Notes: generated by a model from the letters alone, not told the origin. A DNA stretch of 64,000 nt from Lithobates sylvaticus (GCA_028564925.1 CM053026.1:605385616-605449615), one strand, 5' to 3'. Shown: positions 47,684 to 59,760, counted from the stretch's first letter. Made by a program: numbers and translations.

Positions 47684-47965
47684 GCCGCGTACACAGGAGC
47701 AGACTTTCTCGCGGGATTGTGCCTCCGCTAGTCCCGTCTACCTCGAGTCACGTTCTAAATGAACGGACTTTCCGATCGTGTGTCGGCAAGTCTGTTAATT
47801 TCAACAGTCCTGGAGACTTTGGCCAAAACGCCGGCGGATTGTCCGCCGGAAAAGTCTGGGCGTGTGTGGGCAAGTCCACAAGGTCGGAAAGTCCGGCGGT
47901 TTGTCCGCTGGACTAGGTCTGGCGGACAATCCCGCCGGAAAGTCAGAGCGTGTGTACGCCGCATA
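47684..47965. mobile_element. MITE with CCGCGTACACA-type ends
   Basis: It runs from GGCCGCGTACACAGGAG to GTGTGTACGCCGC, with GTCCGCCGG/CCGGCGGAC-type internal palindromes and TA on both sides. The termini resemble the 41231 family but the interior is different, so it is a separate subfamily. Confidence 0.6.
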
Positions 47966-48016
47966 ACTGGGATCATCCCAGGGGTTTGTCCTTTACCTAC
48001 ATATTTTATACTGAAA

Positions 48017-48535
48017 AGAAGCTCTCTTTCTCTCATTCAATGTTTTTATTAAGGTTTTTCATGAGAAGTACATATCAATCAGTAGGCTTATAAATGGGAA
48101 ACAGTCAAAAATATGAATAATAAAAATGAATATAGATGTCACTGTATGATTAACAAGACTCGTATCCGAAAACAAGACTTATAATAAAGTTGATCCACTT
48201 AAAGAGCCAGAATTGGAACTCTTAAAGTGTTGGCATATTTCATGAAACATGCCTCCAGACCACCCATCCACCCCTAATGGGCGCAAACTGTGGATGGGTG
48301 GGGGCACAACTGTATAAACCAGGAATATTAATGCCAAAACTATATTATATATTGTAAAAAAACATAAAGGGGTCTAGGTATTCAAATCATACATTTCAAA
48401 TGCCAATTATATTAGATCAAAAAGATAAGAGTAAGAAAAATATCAGAGAAAAAATAAAAAAAAGACAGTGCTTGTCAATCTCAAAATATGGAACTATACG
48501 AGTAAGTATAAAGATTCCCAGAAGCTCTCTTTCTC
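48017..48535 (-). mobile_element. Truncated retro-insertion with 16-bp TSD
   Basis: AGAAGCTCTCTTTCTC occurs at 48017-48032 and 48520-48535 around a 487-bp insert. Read on the minus strand, the insert ends CTTAATAAAAACATTGAATG, with an AATAAA signal near its 3' end. It looks like a 5'-truncated LINE 3' end. No reverse transcriptase is left, so the clade is unknown. Confidence 0.75.
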
Positions 48536-49974
48536 ATCTCGGAAAGATAATGAATGTTACTGCCATTTTCTATGTAAATAAGAAAAGGTAAACTGTTGCT
48601 ACAAGCAAATCTACTTTTTTTTTCCTTAGCAGTCGTTTTTATAAATGGGACAGAATAACCGTGGAATGTGGCAGACACATGGATATTTTATCACCTGCAT
48701 ACCGCTGAACTCATCTGATTTATCTTTACAATCTGCCAAATTATTGCACTGTCACTTGCTGCAGTTTTATTAATGTTATGGGACTTGGCTGTTGTCATAA
48801 TGACAGAATTAATCACACAAAATAAGTTTTCGTTTTTCTTTCCCCACAGTGCTTAAACAACCTAGGAGCACATTTTCCAAAGTACTGGAAATTAAAATCT
48901 GGATCCTTGAGAAAATCGAAATACCAAATGGTTTATAATTTGATTAGATGTGACATAATTACCTTTATTGCCGTGTGCCTTCTAAAAGCCTTTCTTACAT
49001 TAATTACAAATATTAAACAACTTTTTTTAAGCAGTTCAATCAAATACCTGTTGTATGCTACAATTTACTCTCATTCTTATATTGCTAATGCTTTTTCTGT
49101 TACTGAAATGGCTTAGCTGTACATGGAAAAATGTATGCTAATAGTACAATGGGACAGATTTTCTAAAGAATATTTGTGTACAATGTTGCACTGCAGAATC
49201 CATAAACCAGTCTGAATAATACATTTTATTATCACAGTATTTACTATGCTTGCTATCAAGTACATGTAAATGTAAGTCCAATTCACTAACAAATGTTTCC
49301 TAAGCAGCACATGCACCATTGAATGTATGCAAGCTTACGTTGTAGCACATCTGGAATAAAAAATGGGATTATCGCCAAGTTTTTTGGGCATCATACATCT
49401 GTTAGCTTTTTTGCCTGCATATTTCATGCAGGAACACTAAAGCATGAAGTGTGCACTGATATCACTAAGATCCCATACACACTATGGGGTGCAAGGACCT
49501 ACCTGATTGCATACAAATTGAAACTCTTAAGGTTTGACCTCATATTATATGGTATTGGTAAATCTGAAGACAAAAATCTGCATAAAATCTAAAAGTGTGT
49601 ATGGGATACAAGGCTAGCGTCACACTTTTGCATGGCAGTAATGAGCAATCTGATTGTAACAAAGGTTAAAGTGCAAAATACTCTGAGTCTTACTAAATAC
49701 CGTGCAGTGTCTACTTTCCAAAAATTGGTCATTTGGGGGGTATTTGTACTGTCCTGACATTTAAGGGCTTCAAGAAATGAGATAGGCCACCAGCCTTCAG
49801 GTGTGATCAATTTTTAATGAATGGCACCACAGCTTGTAGACTCTATAACACAGACTAAATAATATCCACTAATTTGGGCTATTTTTACCAAAGATATGTA
49901 GCAGTATAAATTTTGGCCCAAATTTATGAACAAAAATTACTTATTTGCAAAATTTTAAAATAGAAACTAAACAA
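48536..49974. other. No gene seen
   Basis: AT-rich, no recognised repeat or coding sequence. Confidence 0.5.
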
Positions 49975-50215
49975 AAGTTTTTTTTTTTTCAAAATGTTCG
50001 CACTTTTTACTTATATCACAAAAAATAAAAAAACCCAGTGGTGATTAAATCCCACCAAAAGAAAGCTCTATTTGTGTAAAAAAAAATGATAAAAATTTTG
50101 TTTGGGTACAGTGTTGCATGACTGAGTATTTGTCATTCAAAGTGTGACAACACTGAAAGCTGAAAATTGGTCTGGGCAGGAAGGGGGTGAAAACACCCTG
50201 TATAAAAGTGGTTAA
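49975..50215 (-). mobile_element. Fragment of the TTAACCAC MITE family
   Basis: The minus strand reads TTAACCACTTTTATACAG and then CAAATAGAGCTTTC, matching the 8605 and 42752 copies. The inner part is missing. Confidence 0.65.
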
Positions 50216-50510
50216 AAAAAAGTTTGTTTATATGCAAACTCAGCATACTGTCAGTTTTCACTGAGTATGGATGTCATTCGGCTTTGTAACATAAGCCATA
50301 ACATTTAAGATCAATCACCTATTGACTTGTTAATCCTTCATTTCAAGGGTTTTGTAGCCTGAAATGGCTGACTTTATAGAACTGAATGTCTAAGAATCAC
50401 ATGGAAGCTGTACAAATTATTCAAATACAGCATTGTATCCATTCTGGAATAAACAACTCTCATTTATAATGGGAATTTTTTCTTACCTCTCTGTCAGAAA
50501 TTGCCTTCTG

Positions 50511-51198
50511 TTATGCCGCGTACACACAATCGGAATTTCGGCCAGCAAAAGACCAATGAGTGCTTTTTATCGGAAAAAGGAACGGTGTGTAGGCTCCATT
50601 GTAATTTTATTAGCGCAAAATCATTTCTGTATTTTATGTCATTTGTGGGATTGTGTTTCACCATTAGATTTTGCTGCTTTTCTAAGAATTATTTTCTACA
50701 TTTAGCACCTGTAGTTAGCACACAGCAGCTATTTATTTGCACACTTTTTATTTTTTATTGATTGTATTTATACTATTTATTATTTATCATTGGGTTGGTG
50801 TAGACGATCTAGTTTATTAACAGCGCGAAGGTCACCCACACCTTAATCCATTGTAATTTTGCGGTTCGAATTCCCTTCGGCAAAAATTTGAAAGCATGTT
50901 CTCAATTTTTCCGACGGAAAAACTTTCTATTGGAAATTCCGATCGTGTGTATGCAATACCGACACGCAAAATTCTGACACGCAAAATTCCGACGCATGCT
51001 TCGAAACAATTTGACGCATGCTTGGAAGCATTAAACTTCCCTTTTATAGTGCCGTCGAACGCGTTGTATGTCGCAGTGTTATTGACCATCGGAATTTGGG
51101 GTGACCGTGTGTAGGCAAGACAGTTTGAGCGGAATTCCGAAGGGAAAACCATCAGAGCTTTTTCCCACGAGAATTCCGATCGCGTGTACGCGGCATTA
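50511..51198. mobile_element. MITE, GCCGCGTACACA family, copy 2, interrupted
   Basis: The ends are TTATGCCGCGTACACACAAT and GATCGCGTGTACGCGGCATTA. It is longer than its sisters because of a 238-bp insertion at 50609-50846. Confidence 0.75.
50609..50846. mobile_element. 238-bp insertion with 14-bp TSD
   Basis: TCCATTGTAATTTT occurs at 50595-50608 and 50847-50860. Joining the flanks restores the sequence seen in the sister MITEs (GTAGGCTCCATC…AATTTTGC). The insert contains TTATTTGCACACTTTTTATT and ends GCGCGAAGGTCACCCACACC. The TSD length points to a LINE-mobilised insert, perhaps a SINE; there is no poly-A and the family is unknown. Confidence 0.75.
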
Positions 51199-52300
51199 GG
51201 CATAGGAATAGACTTTGGTATAAATCTGTAAACATGGATTTATTATAATATTATAATGTGCACCAGATATCACTCTAAAAATTATGCTGGACACCTTTTT
51301 TTTTTTACTATAAATGAAGAAAATAGTATTCTTTTCAGCCCTCAAAAATTGCACTCGCCTGCTCGCATTTTGAAGACTGGCAAGGAAGGGCTGCCTGGAG
51401 CGGGGGGGGGGGGGGGCGAGCACCGCCGGCAGCCTGGGTGGAATGGGAGTCCTTCTCCCAGCAATCACGGATGGGAGAGAGAGAGCGGCCCGGATGTTCA
51501 GAGCAAAGCGCAGAGAACACAGCGATATTAGCTTTCATTTCAATAGCCGTGTTCCCCGCCGCTCGCTGTCAGATACACCCCCGCCCCCTGGTCCCAGGAC
51601 TTTGATAGACAGATCACAAGATCACACGTCCAATCCTGGGACGGGTGACTTGTCAATCAAAGTTCCCTGGCCAGGGAATGACGTTGAGTGACGGGAACAC
51701 AGCAATTGAAATGAAAGCTGTTATCGCTCTGTTCCCTGCGCTGCGATTTGAACATCCGTGCCGCTCTCCTGTTCCTCTTCTCCCCTGCACAGGTAGGCTG
51801 CATGGTTGGCACAAGCTGCATGGTGGGCACAGGGTGGATCGTGGGCACAGGCTGCATGGTGGATGGTGGACACAGGCTGCATGGTGGATGGTGGGCACTG
51901 GTTGCATGGTGGATGGTGGGCACAGGCTGCATGATGGATGGTGGGCACAGGCTGCATGGTGGATGGTGGGCACAGGCAGCTTGCATTGGTGGGCACAGGC
52001 AGCTTGCATTGGTGGGCATAGGCAGGCTGCATTGGTGGGCACGCATAAAGTTGTTGTTGTTGTAAATATATTTATTTTTATAACTTAATTCTGCATTAAA
52101 TATTTAAGTGTCATTTAATGAGATCATTTATGAGGGCGTGTTTAGGGGCAGAGCGGGCGTGTTTAGGGACGGGGCGGACGTGTTGTGGGGCAAGCTAGCT
52201 CAGGACTTGAAATTTTGAGCCCTGCTCGTTTTATAATGAGCCCTTCTCATTAGATCAGCGGCTGACTGTTATAAAATATAAGCCCCTGCCTAGAGAAGCT
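51199..52300. repeat. Palindromic element with 24-bp tandem array
   Basis: About 51480-51615 pairs with about 51645-51767 (AGCTTTCATTTCAAT with ATTGAAATGAAAGCT; CGGATGTTC with GAACATCCG). A minisatellite of GCTGCATGGTGGATGGTGGG units follows at about 51790-52045. The segments CAGCCCTCAAAAATT (51340) and AAATTTTGAGCCCTG (52210) are inverted relative to each other and may be near the element ends. No gene. Confidence 0.6.
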
Positions 52301-52772
52301 TTCATTGTACCTGCTCTGTTCGAGTGTCAGGTAGTTTTGGTCTGGTGAAACTCCAACTCTACCTGATAGTGTCAGAGCTGCTTCATTATAAACATCTGGT
52401 GCGCTGCCACTGTTCTGATGAACTTCACAAAAAAAAAAAAAAAATCACATTTCTGTTGCTGACGATGCCTATAATCTGATTTGTAAATTAGTGCAGACCT
52501 CTGGGAAAATCAGTGAGTTTATCACACAAGTAGGTAATGACATGATGGTGTACAAAATAACTCCAGGTTGCAATATTGGATTGAATTTTACAGAAAATTA
52601 CAGAACTGCAGATTGAAAAGGAAAGGTCATTTTTGATAACATTAAATTGCAGTATAGCTTGTGTATCAATTGTAAATAGGTAATATTTTTTTATTTGCTA
52701 TATTTTTTCCCACAAAAGTGGAGTTACCATTTAAGGCTGGATTCACAGAGTTGTGATGCGGTAATGTAAGTG
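52301..52772. other. No gene seen
   Basis: AT-rich sequence with an A-run near 52430; nothing recognised. Confidence 0.5.
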
Positions 52773-53202
52773 TTAAGCAGCGTACACACGGTCACACTTT
52801 CCGACGGCAAATGTGCGATCGGAGCTTGTTGTCAGAAATTCCGACCATGTGTAGGCTCCATCAGACAGTTTCCATCGGAATTTGTGTCGCACAAAACTTG
52901 AGATCTGGTTCTCAAATTTTCCGACAACAAAATCCATTCTCGTAAATTCCGATCGTGTGTACACAATTCCGACGCACAAAGTGCCACGCATGCTCAGAAT
53001 CAAGCAGAAGAACAGCACGGCTATTGAACTTAATTTTCTCGGCTCGTCGTACGTCTTGTACGTCACCACGTTCTTGACGTTCGGAATTTCCGACCACCTT
53101 TATGTGACCGTGTGTATGCAAGACAAGTTTGAGCCAACATCCTTCGGAAAAAAAACATGTGATTTTGTTGTCGGAATGTCTGATCGTGTGTACGCGGCAT
53201 TA
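52773..53202. mobile_element. MITE, GCCGCGTACACA family, copy 3
   Basis: The ends are TTAAGCAGCGTACACACGGT and GATCGTGTGTACGCGGCATTA. It contains CTCGGCTCGTCGTACGTC, as do the other copies. Confidence 0.75.
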
Positions 53203-54447
53203 CAGTGTGTGTTACTACAACATGTGGCAATCTATGTTATGTGTGGTACCTCAACACACAGAAATGCACATAATGTATGTTGGTGCCCTGCGGTGCTGAA
53301 TGGCACCTCAGTTCACCTTTCTCAAAGCATCTGCGTTGCAGCGTACCACAATGCACTATGTTGCTAAAGATTTACATTTTTAGTGTGCTTTGGTGCATTA
53401 GGAAGCTGTCTTAATACCACACACATTTTATATATTATTTCTGATTTGATTCATTGTAGCTAAATAAAAAAAAAATGCATACATTTTTATAGTTTCTTTT
53501 CAAAATGACTTTAGGAAAACACGGATAAGAAATCTTAATTAAGATATGAGAACATTACATTAATCAGGCAACAAATGCTATTATAAAAATACTTAAGCAG
53601 AAATTCTAATCCCATAATTGTAGCATGCGGAACATTACGAAATCCACTTATTGTACATAACTGAAACTTTTGTTTTACTGTATAGAGTAGTTGGTTGTAA
53701 AATTATTGGGATTAAAACAATCTTCTTACTCATTTTCATGCAATTTCTTTTTATGGTCTATTATTATGGAAAAAATCTATTTAATAAGACCAGGTAAAAT
53801 CGCTCAGTGAAATCTACCTTGTTTTGCATGAAGTTATCACATACTCCCTGCTAAAGCTATTACCAAATAATTGGTTCTGAACAAATGACATACTTCAGAC
53901 AAGCTCGCAAGAGGCACTGAGCTTTTTTTTTTAGCGTTCATTAAGCTCAATTGTGTTTATGCAGTATGTAAGCTCACCAACAGGAGCTTAAATTGAGGAA
54001 TACAAAATGTTTTCTAGAAGTACCAAGATTTTTCAAAGCTGGATGCCAGAAGATGAAAGAGAGTTCCCTCATTAACTTCACCCATGTTTTCTCTAAAATA
54101 TAAGCCAATTACCCTCTGTGAAAACGTGCATAAAATCTGTAAAAAGCCCACTGTAAATGAAAAGGGCATGTACACTGCTGTAGTCAGAAGCTGTACATTT
54201 ACTATCAACTAGAATGTTTAACACAGTCAGATCATCCATTGAAGTGGTATGATTGTCCGCCTATAAAAACAGAGGAGAAAAATAGTGGCACTTTAAATGA
54301 GGGATGTCACTGCTGACAGATATTGCATAGAGTATAAATGTATATTTTATTGATCAAATACAGGTACATTTGAACATTTCTGGAGATACATAATGCATTT
54401 ATAGCTGCCATGTACACACAAAAGAATACACATACATAACATTGGAC
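53203..54447. other. No gene seen
   Basis: AT-rich; no coding sequence or recognised repeat. Confidence 0.5.
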
Positions 54448-54710
54448 TTGATAAAATCTAGGTACTTAAAGCGGTTCTGCACTGGGGTTTTTTTTTTTTT
54501 TTTGGGGAATATGCTAAGGGGTAATAGGAAAATTGGGGGACTCACCTGTTCCATCTTCATTCGTGATCGCTGCCGGTTTTCGTCCGATGAAGTTCTTTTT
54601 ATTCTGCTTGTCTGCTGGGGGCCATTGCCTGTGGGCATGTGAAACCCCACAGGCACTTTAGATGGCCCAGCAGAATACACATATTATATGGATTTGATAA
54701 AATCTAGGTA
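54448..54710. repeat. MITE-like insert between 17-bp direct repeats
   Basis: TTGATAAAATCTAGGTA occurs at 54448-54464 and 54694-54710, and weaker similarity extends about 20 bases further to the left of each. The sequence between starts CTTAAAGCGGTTCTGCACTG with a T-run. It is either a target duplication of a retro-insertion or a small tandem duplication holding a MITE fragment. Confidence 0.5.
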
Positions 54711-55023
54711 TAAGTTGGTATAAAAAAAAAAAAAAAAAAACACATACGGGTCAACCGCTAAAATTGATGAATAGTACGCCGACCTTGTCAGGGCACCCTA
54801 AAAAACTTGACGTGTTTCATGGCTCTTTACCATTCGTCAGGAGTTGGGTGCAAAGATAAAGCTATAAATACAAAAGATTTGGGTTAATGAATGCTACCCT
54901 TTGAAAAGGGACAAAACGCTGTTAGGGAGCAAGGGATCTGTACTCACAAGTCGGCTGTGAACTGTGCCTAGCTGATATCAAGGGAGGAGGAGCCCCAGAC
55001 AAATTGTCTGTCCCAGTGTTGTG

Positions 55024-55425
55024 TCGAAAACTGTCCCCCGTCAGATAGTGTCCATCCGAAAGTCTCTGAAGATGAACGATGCCTGCATACTGAGTTCAGG
55101 TTCAAGCCCCACCATCCAAGTGGACATAGAGTTAGAATAAAAAATCCGAGCGAAGCGAGGCCGTGCCCGAAGCATGGCGAGCGAATTGTGGCGAGCGAAG
55201 CAAGCCTGCGAGGGGCCCTGTTACTTAGTGCTACCGTATGTCCACTTGCATGGTGGAGCTTGAACCTGGACTCAGTGCGCAGGCGCTGTTCATCTTCGGA
55301 GACTTTCCGAGTCTCCTTGTCCTCCGTACTGCGCAAGCGCTGCGCCTCCTTGTCCTCCGTACTGCGCAAGCACGGGGTGGACACTATCCGATGGGGGAGA
55401 GTTTTTGGCAGAACACCGGCCCTGA
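55024..55425. repeat. Inverted repeat with tandem units in one arm
   Basis: The left arm from about 55024 (AACTGTCCCCCGTCAGATAG) pairs with the right arm to about 55425. Shared blocks include GATGAAC, AGGTTCAAGC and CCAAGTGGACAT. The right arm alone has two TCCTTGTCCTCCGTACTGCG units of about 40 bp. The centre near 55180 is rich in GCGAGCGA and GAAGCATGG. Confidence 0.7.
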
Positions 55426-55814
55426 GGTGGGGTGCCCCACCCCGAACCAAAAAGGGAGCCCAAAGGCAGGCCAGATCTACATGACACGTTCCCCATGTCT
55501 AGAGAGTGTGTAGACCGTGATGATCTAGAAAAAAGTGTGAAAAATATGAAAAAAAATAAAGAAACTGCATGGAAGGATGTGAGTGCAGACATGAGTGAAT
55601 AATGGACAGGATCCAATGTGTGTGAATGGGGGGGAGGGGGGTCATAAAAATGGCCTCCCTGTGACTTATCTGTAGGATTCCAAAGGTTGAACTGTGTGTG
55701 GTGCCTCTCTGAAGGTAGGCACATAATTAACGGTCTGTTAATCTGCCCTAGCTATATATGAGCCTGGTCAGGGGCGTGTCCCCCACCAACATGTACAACC
55801 TGACCACCACCGCA

Positions 55815-57055
55815 ATATATATATATATATATATATTATGGCTCTATACATGTATAGGAATATAAAGAGGACCTGTCATCGCTCTATACATGAATGTAGG
55901 AGTATAAAGAGGACCTATCATGGCTCTATACATTTATAAAGTGGACCTTTCATGGTTTATACATGTATAGAGGGGACCGGTCATGGTAGTCTACATGTAT
56001 AGGAGTATAAAGAGGACCTGTCATGGTTCTATACATGTATATAGGGGTAAAAAAAGAACCTGTCATGGCTCTATACATGTAAAGTAATATAAAGATGACC
56101 TATCATGGCTCTACACATGTTTATAGGAGTATAAAGAGGACCTGTTATGGCTCTATACATGTATATAGGAGTATAAAGGGGACCGGTCATGACCCTCTAC
56201 ATGTATAGGAGTATAAAGAGGACCTATCGTGGCACTATACATGTATAAAGGAGTATAAAGAGGACCGGTCATAGCACTATACAAGTATATAGGAGAATAA
56301 AGAGGACCTGTCATAGCTCTATACATGTATAAAGGAGTATAAAGAGGACCAGTCATAGCACTATACATGTGTATTTATAAGTATAAAGAGGATCTGTCAT
56401 GGCTCTATATATGTATATAGGGGTAGAAAGAGAACCTGTTATGACTCTATACATGTATATAGGAGTATAAAGAGGACCTGGCATGGCTCTATACATGTAT
56501 ATAGGAGTATAAAGAGGACCCATCATGGCTCTATACATGTATAAAGAGGACCTGTCATGGTTGTTTACATGTATAGTATAAAAAAGACCTGTCATGGCTC
56601 TTTACATGTATATAGAAAAAAAAGAGGACCTGTCATGGCTCTATACATGTATAAAGGAGTATAAAAAGGACCAGTCATGGCACTATACATGTATATACAA
56701 GTATAAAGAGGACCCGTCGTGGCTCTATACATGTATATAGGAGAATAAAGAGGACCTGTCATGGCTCTATACATGTATATAGGGGTAGAAAGAGAACCTG
56801 TCATGGCTATATACATGTAAAGGAATATAAAGAGGACCTATCATGGCTCTACACATGTTTATAGGAGTTTAAAAAGGAACTGTCAGGGCTCTATACATGT
56901 GTATAGGAGTGTAAAAGGACGTGTCATTGCTCAATACATGTATTTAGGAATATAAAGAGGACCTGTCAGGGCTCTATACATGTATGTAGGAGTATAAAAA
57001 GGTCATGCCATGGATCTATACATGTGTATATAGGCGTATAAAAAGGACCTGTGCG
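55815..57055. repeat. About 40-45-bp minisatellite (ACATGTATAGGAGTATAAAG)
   Basis: About 28 degenerate units of GAGGACCTGTCATGGCTCTA plus TACATGTATATAGGAGTATAA, preceded by an (AT)n run. Tyr/Met/Pro-rich minus-strand frames arise from the array and are not genes. Confidence 0.93.
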
Positions 57056-57747
57056 TGGCTGGCGGCCGCAATGTCCGCCGGCCACCCGCGGTCGCTCCAC
57101 AGAGAGCCAGAATCGGGATTTGTCAATGTAAACAGACAGATCCCCATTCTGACATTCTGCTGTTCCTAGTGATTAGAAACAGAGATCTCTCTCCTCCTCC
57201 AGTCATTCCCATCCCCCCACAGTTAGAAACACCTCCCATTTAACCCCTTCCCTGCCAGTGACATTTACACAGTAATCAGTGCATTTTTATAGCACAAATC
57301 ACTATATAAATGTCAACGGTCCCAAAAATGTGACAAAAGTGTCCAATCTGTACACTGCAATGTCACAGTCCTGCTTAAAACATTTCAGATTCCCACCATT
57401 ACTGGTAAAAAAATAAAAAATTGTAAAAATGACATAAATCTATTCCCTATTTTGTAGACGCTACAACTTTTGCGCAAACTAATCAATGTACGCAAAACCA
57501 AAAAATGTAGAAGAGTACATATTGGCCTAAACTCATGAAGAAAATTTTTTTTTTTGGGGGATATTCATTATAGCAAAAAGTAAAAAATATATATATTTTT
57601 TTCAAAATTGACGTTTCTCTTTGTTTATAGCGCAAAAAATAAAAACCGCAGAAGTGATCAAATACCACCAAAAGAAAGCTTTATTTGTGGGAAAAAAATA
57701 TGTCAATTTTGTTTGGGTACAACGTTGCACGACCGTGCAATTGTAAG
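57056..57747 (-). mobile_element. TTAACCAC-type MITE copy
   Basis: It contains GTAGACGCTACAACTTTTGC, GCGCAAAAAATAAAAACCGC and ACCAAAAGAAAGCTTTATTT in reverse orientation to the 42752 copy, and ends at the TTAA at 57748-57751. The minisatellite to its left may lie inside the same element. Confidence 0.6.
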
Positions 57748-58540
57748 TTAACCGCTTCCCGACCGGCTCCTGTATATATGTGGCGGCAGAATGGCTCTGC
57801 TGCGTGAATCGCCGTATACATACTGTGGCCGCTTTAAGAAACGTAGCAGGCAAGCGCACGACGGGGGACCCGATGTGCGTGGCCGGCAGGCGCGCCACCC
57901 ACGATTGCGGGCACAAGAGCAGGAACGGGGATTTGCACGTGTAAACGCACAAATCCCTGTCCTGTCAGGGGAGGAGAAACAGATCATGTGTTCATACTAA
58001 GTAGGAACAATGATCTGTCTTCTTTCCCAGTCAGTCCAATCTTAACCACTTAACCCCTTGATTGACCCCTAGTGTTAACCCCTTCCCTGCCAGTGACATT
58101 TATACAGTAATCAGTGACTATTTTTAGCTCTGTAGAAATGTCAATGGTCCCAAAAAAGTTGCAAAAGTGTCAGATTTGTCCGCCGCAATATAGCAGTCCC
58201 GATAAAAATCGCTGATTGCTGCCATTACTAGTAAAAAAAAATTAATAAAAATAAAAATGAAAATCTATCCCTATTTTGTAGACGCTATAACTTTTGTGCA
58301 AACCATTCAATATATGCCTATTGCAGTTTTTTTTTACCAAAAATATATCGAAAAATACATATCGGCCAAAGCTGAGGAAAAAAAAATATATATATTTTTT
58401 AAATTGGGATATTTATTATAGCAAAAATTTAAAAATATTGTGTTTTTTCAAAATTGTTGCTCTTCTTTTGTTTTTAGCGCAAATTTTTTTTGGTTACAGC
58501 GTCGCATGACCGCGCAATTGTCAGTTGAAGCGACGCAGTG
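57748..58540. mobile_element. TTAACCGCTTCCCGACC MITE copy
   Basis: It starts TTAACCGCTTCCCGACCGGC, shares the left TTAA with the preceding copy, and again carries GTAGACGCTATAACTTTTG and a TTTTTAGCGCAAATTT region. The right end is uncertain, near GCGACGCAGTGCCG. Confidence 0.6.
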
Positions 58541-58610
58541 CCGTATTACAAAGAAGAATGATTGAAGTGCATTATTTCTATTATTACATTGTTATATAAA
58601 ATAAAATAGT

Positions 58611-59313
58611 TCAACTCACCAAAATGCAGAATCAGTGGGAGCCCTAAGCGTGTCACTTGCCACCGTCACCTGCTACGCGTTGCGGATTGTCTCTTGCCAT
58701 GTCACCTGCCACCCGTTGCCGATTGTCACTTGCCATGACGTCACCTACCACGCGTTGCGGATTGTCACTTGCCACGATGTCACCTGCCACGCATTGCGGA
58801 TTGTCACTTGCCACGATGTCACCCGCCACACGTTGTGGATTGTCACTTGCCACGTCACCTGCTACATGTTGCGGATTGTCATTTGTCACCTCACCTGCCA
58901 CACATTGTGGATTGTCACTTGCCATGTCACCTGCCACACATTGCAGATTGTCTCTTACAACGTCACCTGCCACACATTGCGGATTGTCACTTGCCACGTC
59001 ACCTGCGGATTGTCACTTGCCACATGTAGCAGATTGTCACCTGCCACATGTTGCGGATTGCCACTTCCTGTGTCCCAGTGTGAAGGCAGGCAGCAGAGAG
59101 ATGATGTCATCTCTCTACTACCCGCAGCTGCACAGTGAGGGTGGAACTGCAGTGATGCAGGCCGCAGACTCCTGTTACCGTGGCACCCTCACAGTGGGAT
59201 AAGCAGTGGAGGGGGCAGAACGGGCTGGCTGGGGGGCGGAAATTTGCCGCCCCCCTGAACATGCCGCTTAGAACTGATGATCCCACCGGGTCCCATGGTA
59301 AGACCGGCCCTGA
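58611..59313. mobile_element. hAT-type element piece with 36-bp tandem array
   Basis: The right end CCATGGTAAGACCGGCCCTG (59294-59313) resembles, in reverse, the left end of the hAT at 44772 (CATGGCCGGACTTACCAT). An array of CACCTGCCACACGTTGCGGA plus TTGTCACTTGCCACGT units (period about 36 bp, about 11 copies) spans 58666-59070. The matching left end and target duplication were not found. Confidence 0.5.
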
Positions 59314-59760
59314 ATATGATAGTCAAATTTAATCGGAACAACTTGATTTTGTTCATCTGTTCTGGATAAATTCTTCTTGGTAGCCTTTCTGTATGACTCT
59401 ATCTCCAATCAGTTTTGCCCGTTTCTTGAATTCAGCTCTTTCAGCACAGTTTCTTCTTAATCTTACCAGTTTACCTTGTGGTATATTGATTAGCCAGGGT
59501 GCATATTGGCAACTATCTGTAGGTAGATAGCTATTTCAATCTATCGGTTTAAAATATGTACAAGTGGTTAATTTTCCTCGTTCATTCCTTATCTCTAGAT
59601 CCAGGAAATGTATCATCTCATCACTAATTTCCCACATTAATTTAATATTCTTATCATTCATATTTAAATTGAATTCAAAATCAACTAAACTCTGCCTATC
59701 ACCAGCCCATATAATGATAATATCATCAATAAAACGTTTAAATAATAATAACTGCTGAGG
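59314..59760 (-). pseudogene. Penelope-like reverse transcriptase fragment
   Basis: The minus strand from 59758 reads LLLFKRFIDDIIIIWAGDRQ (F-I-D-D catalytic box), then HFLDLEIRNERGKL, DSCQYAPWLINIPQGKLVRLRRNC and FKKRAKLIGDRVIQKGY. This is the palm/thumb part of a Penelope-like element. At least two in-frame stops are present. It is cut at its left by hAT sequence and at its right by the poly-T tail of the next LINE. Confidence 0.8.

Noticed and set aside
51653-52088. Cys/His/Pro-rich frames at 51653-52088
   Set aside because: They arise from the 24-bp tandem array of GCTGCATGGTGGATGG units.
56153-56816. Tyr/Met/Pro repeat-protein frames on the minus strand
   Set aside because: Products of the 40-45-bp minisatellite; frames change at unit-length variants.
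58635-59202. Cys/His-rich frames that look like zinc fingers
   Set aside because: They arise from the 36-bp array (CACCTGCCACACGTTGCGGA-type units); spacing does not match a C2H2 finger and both strands are open.
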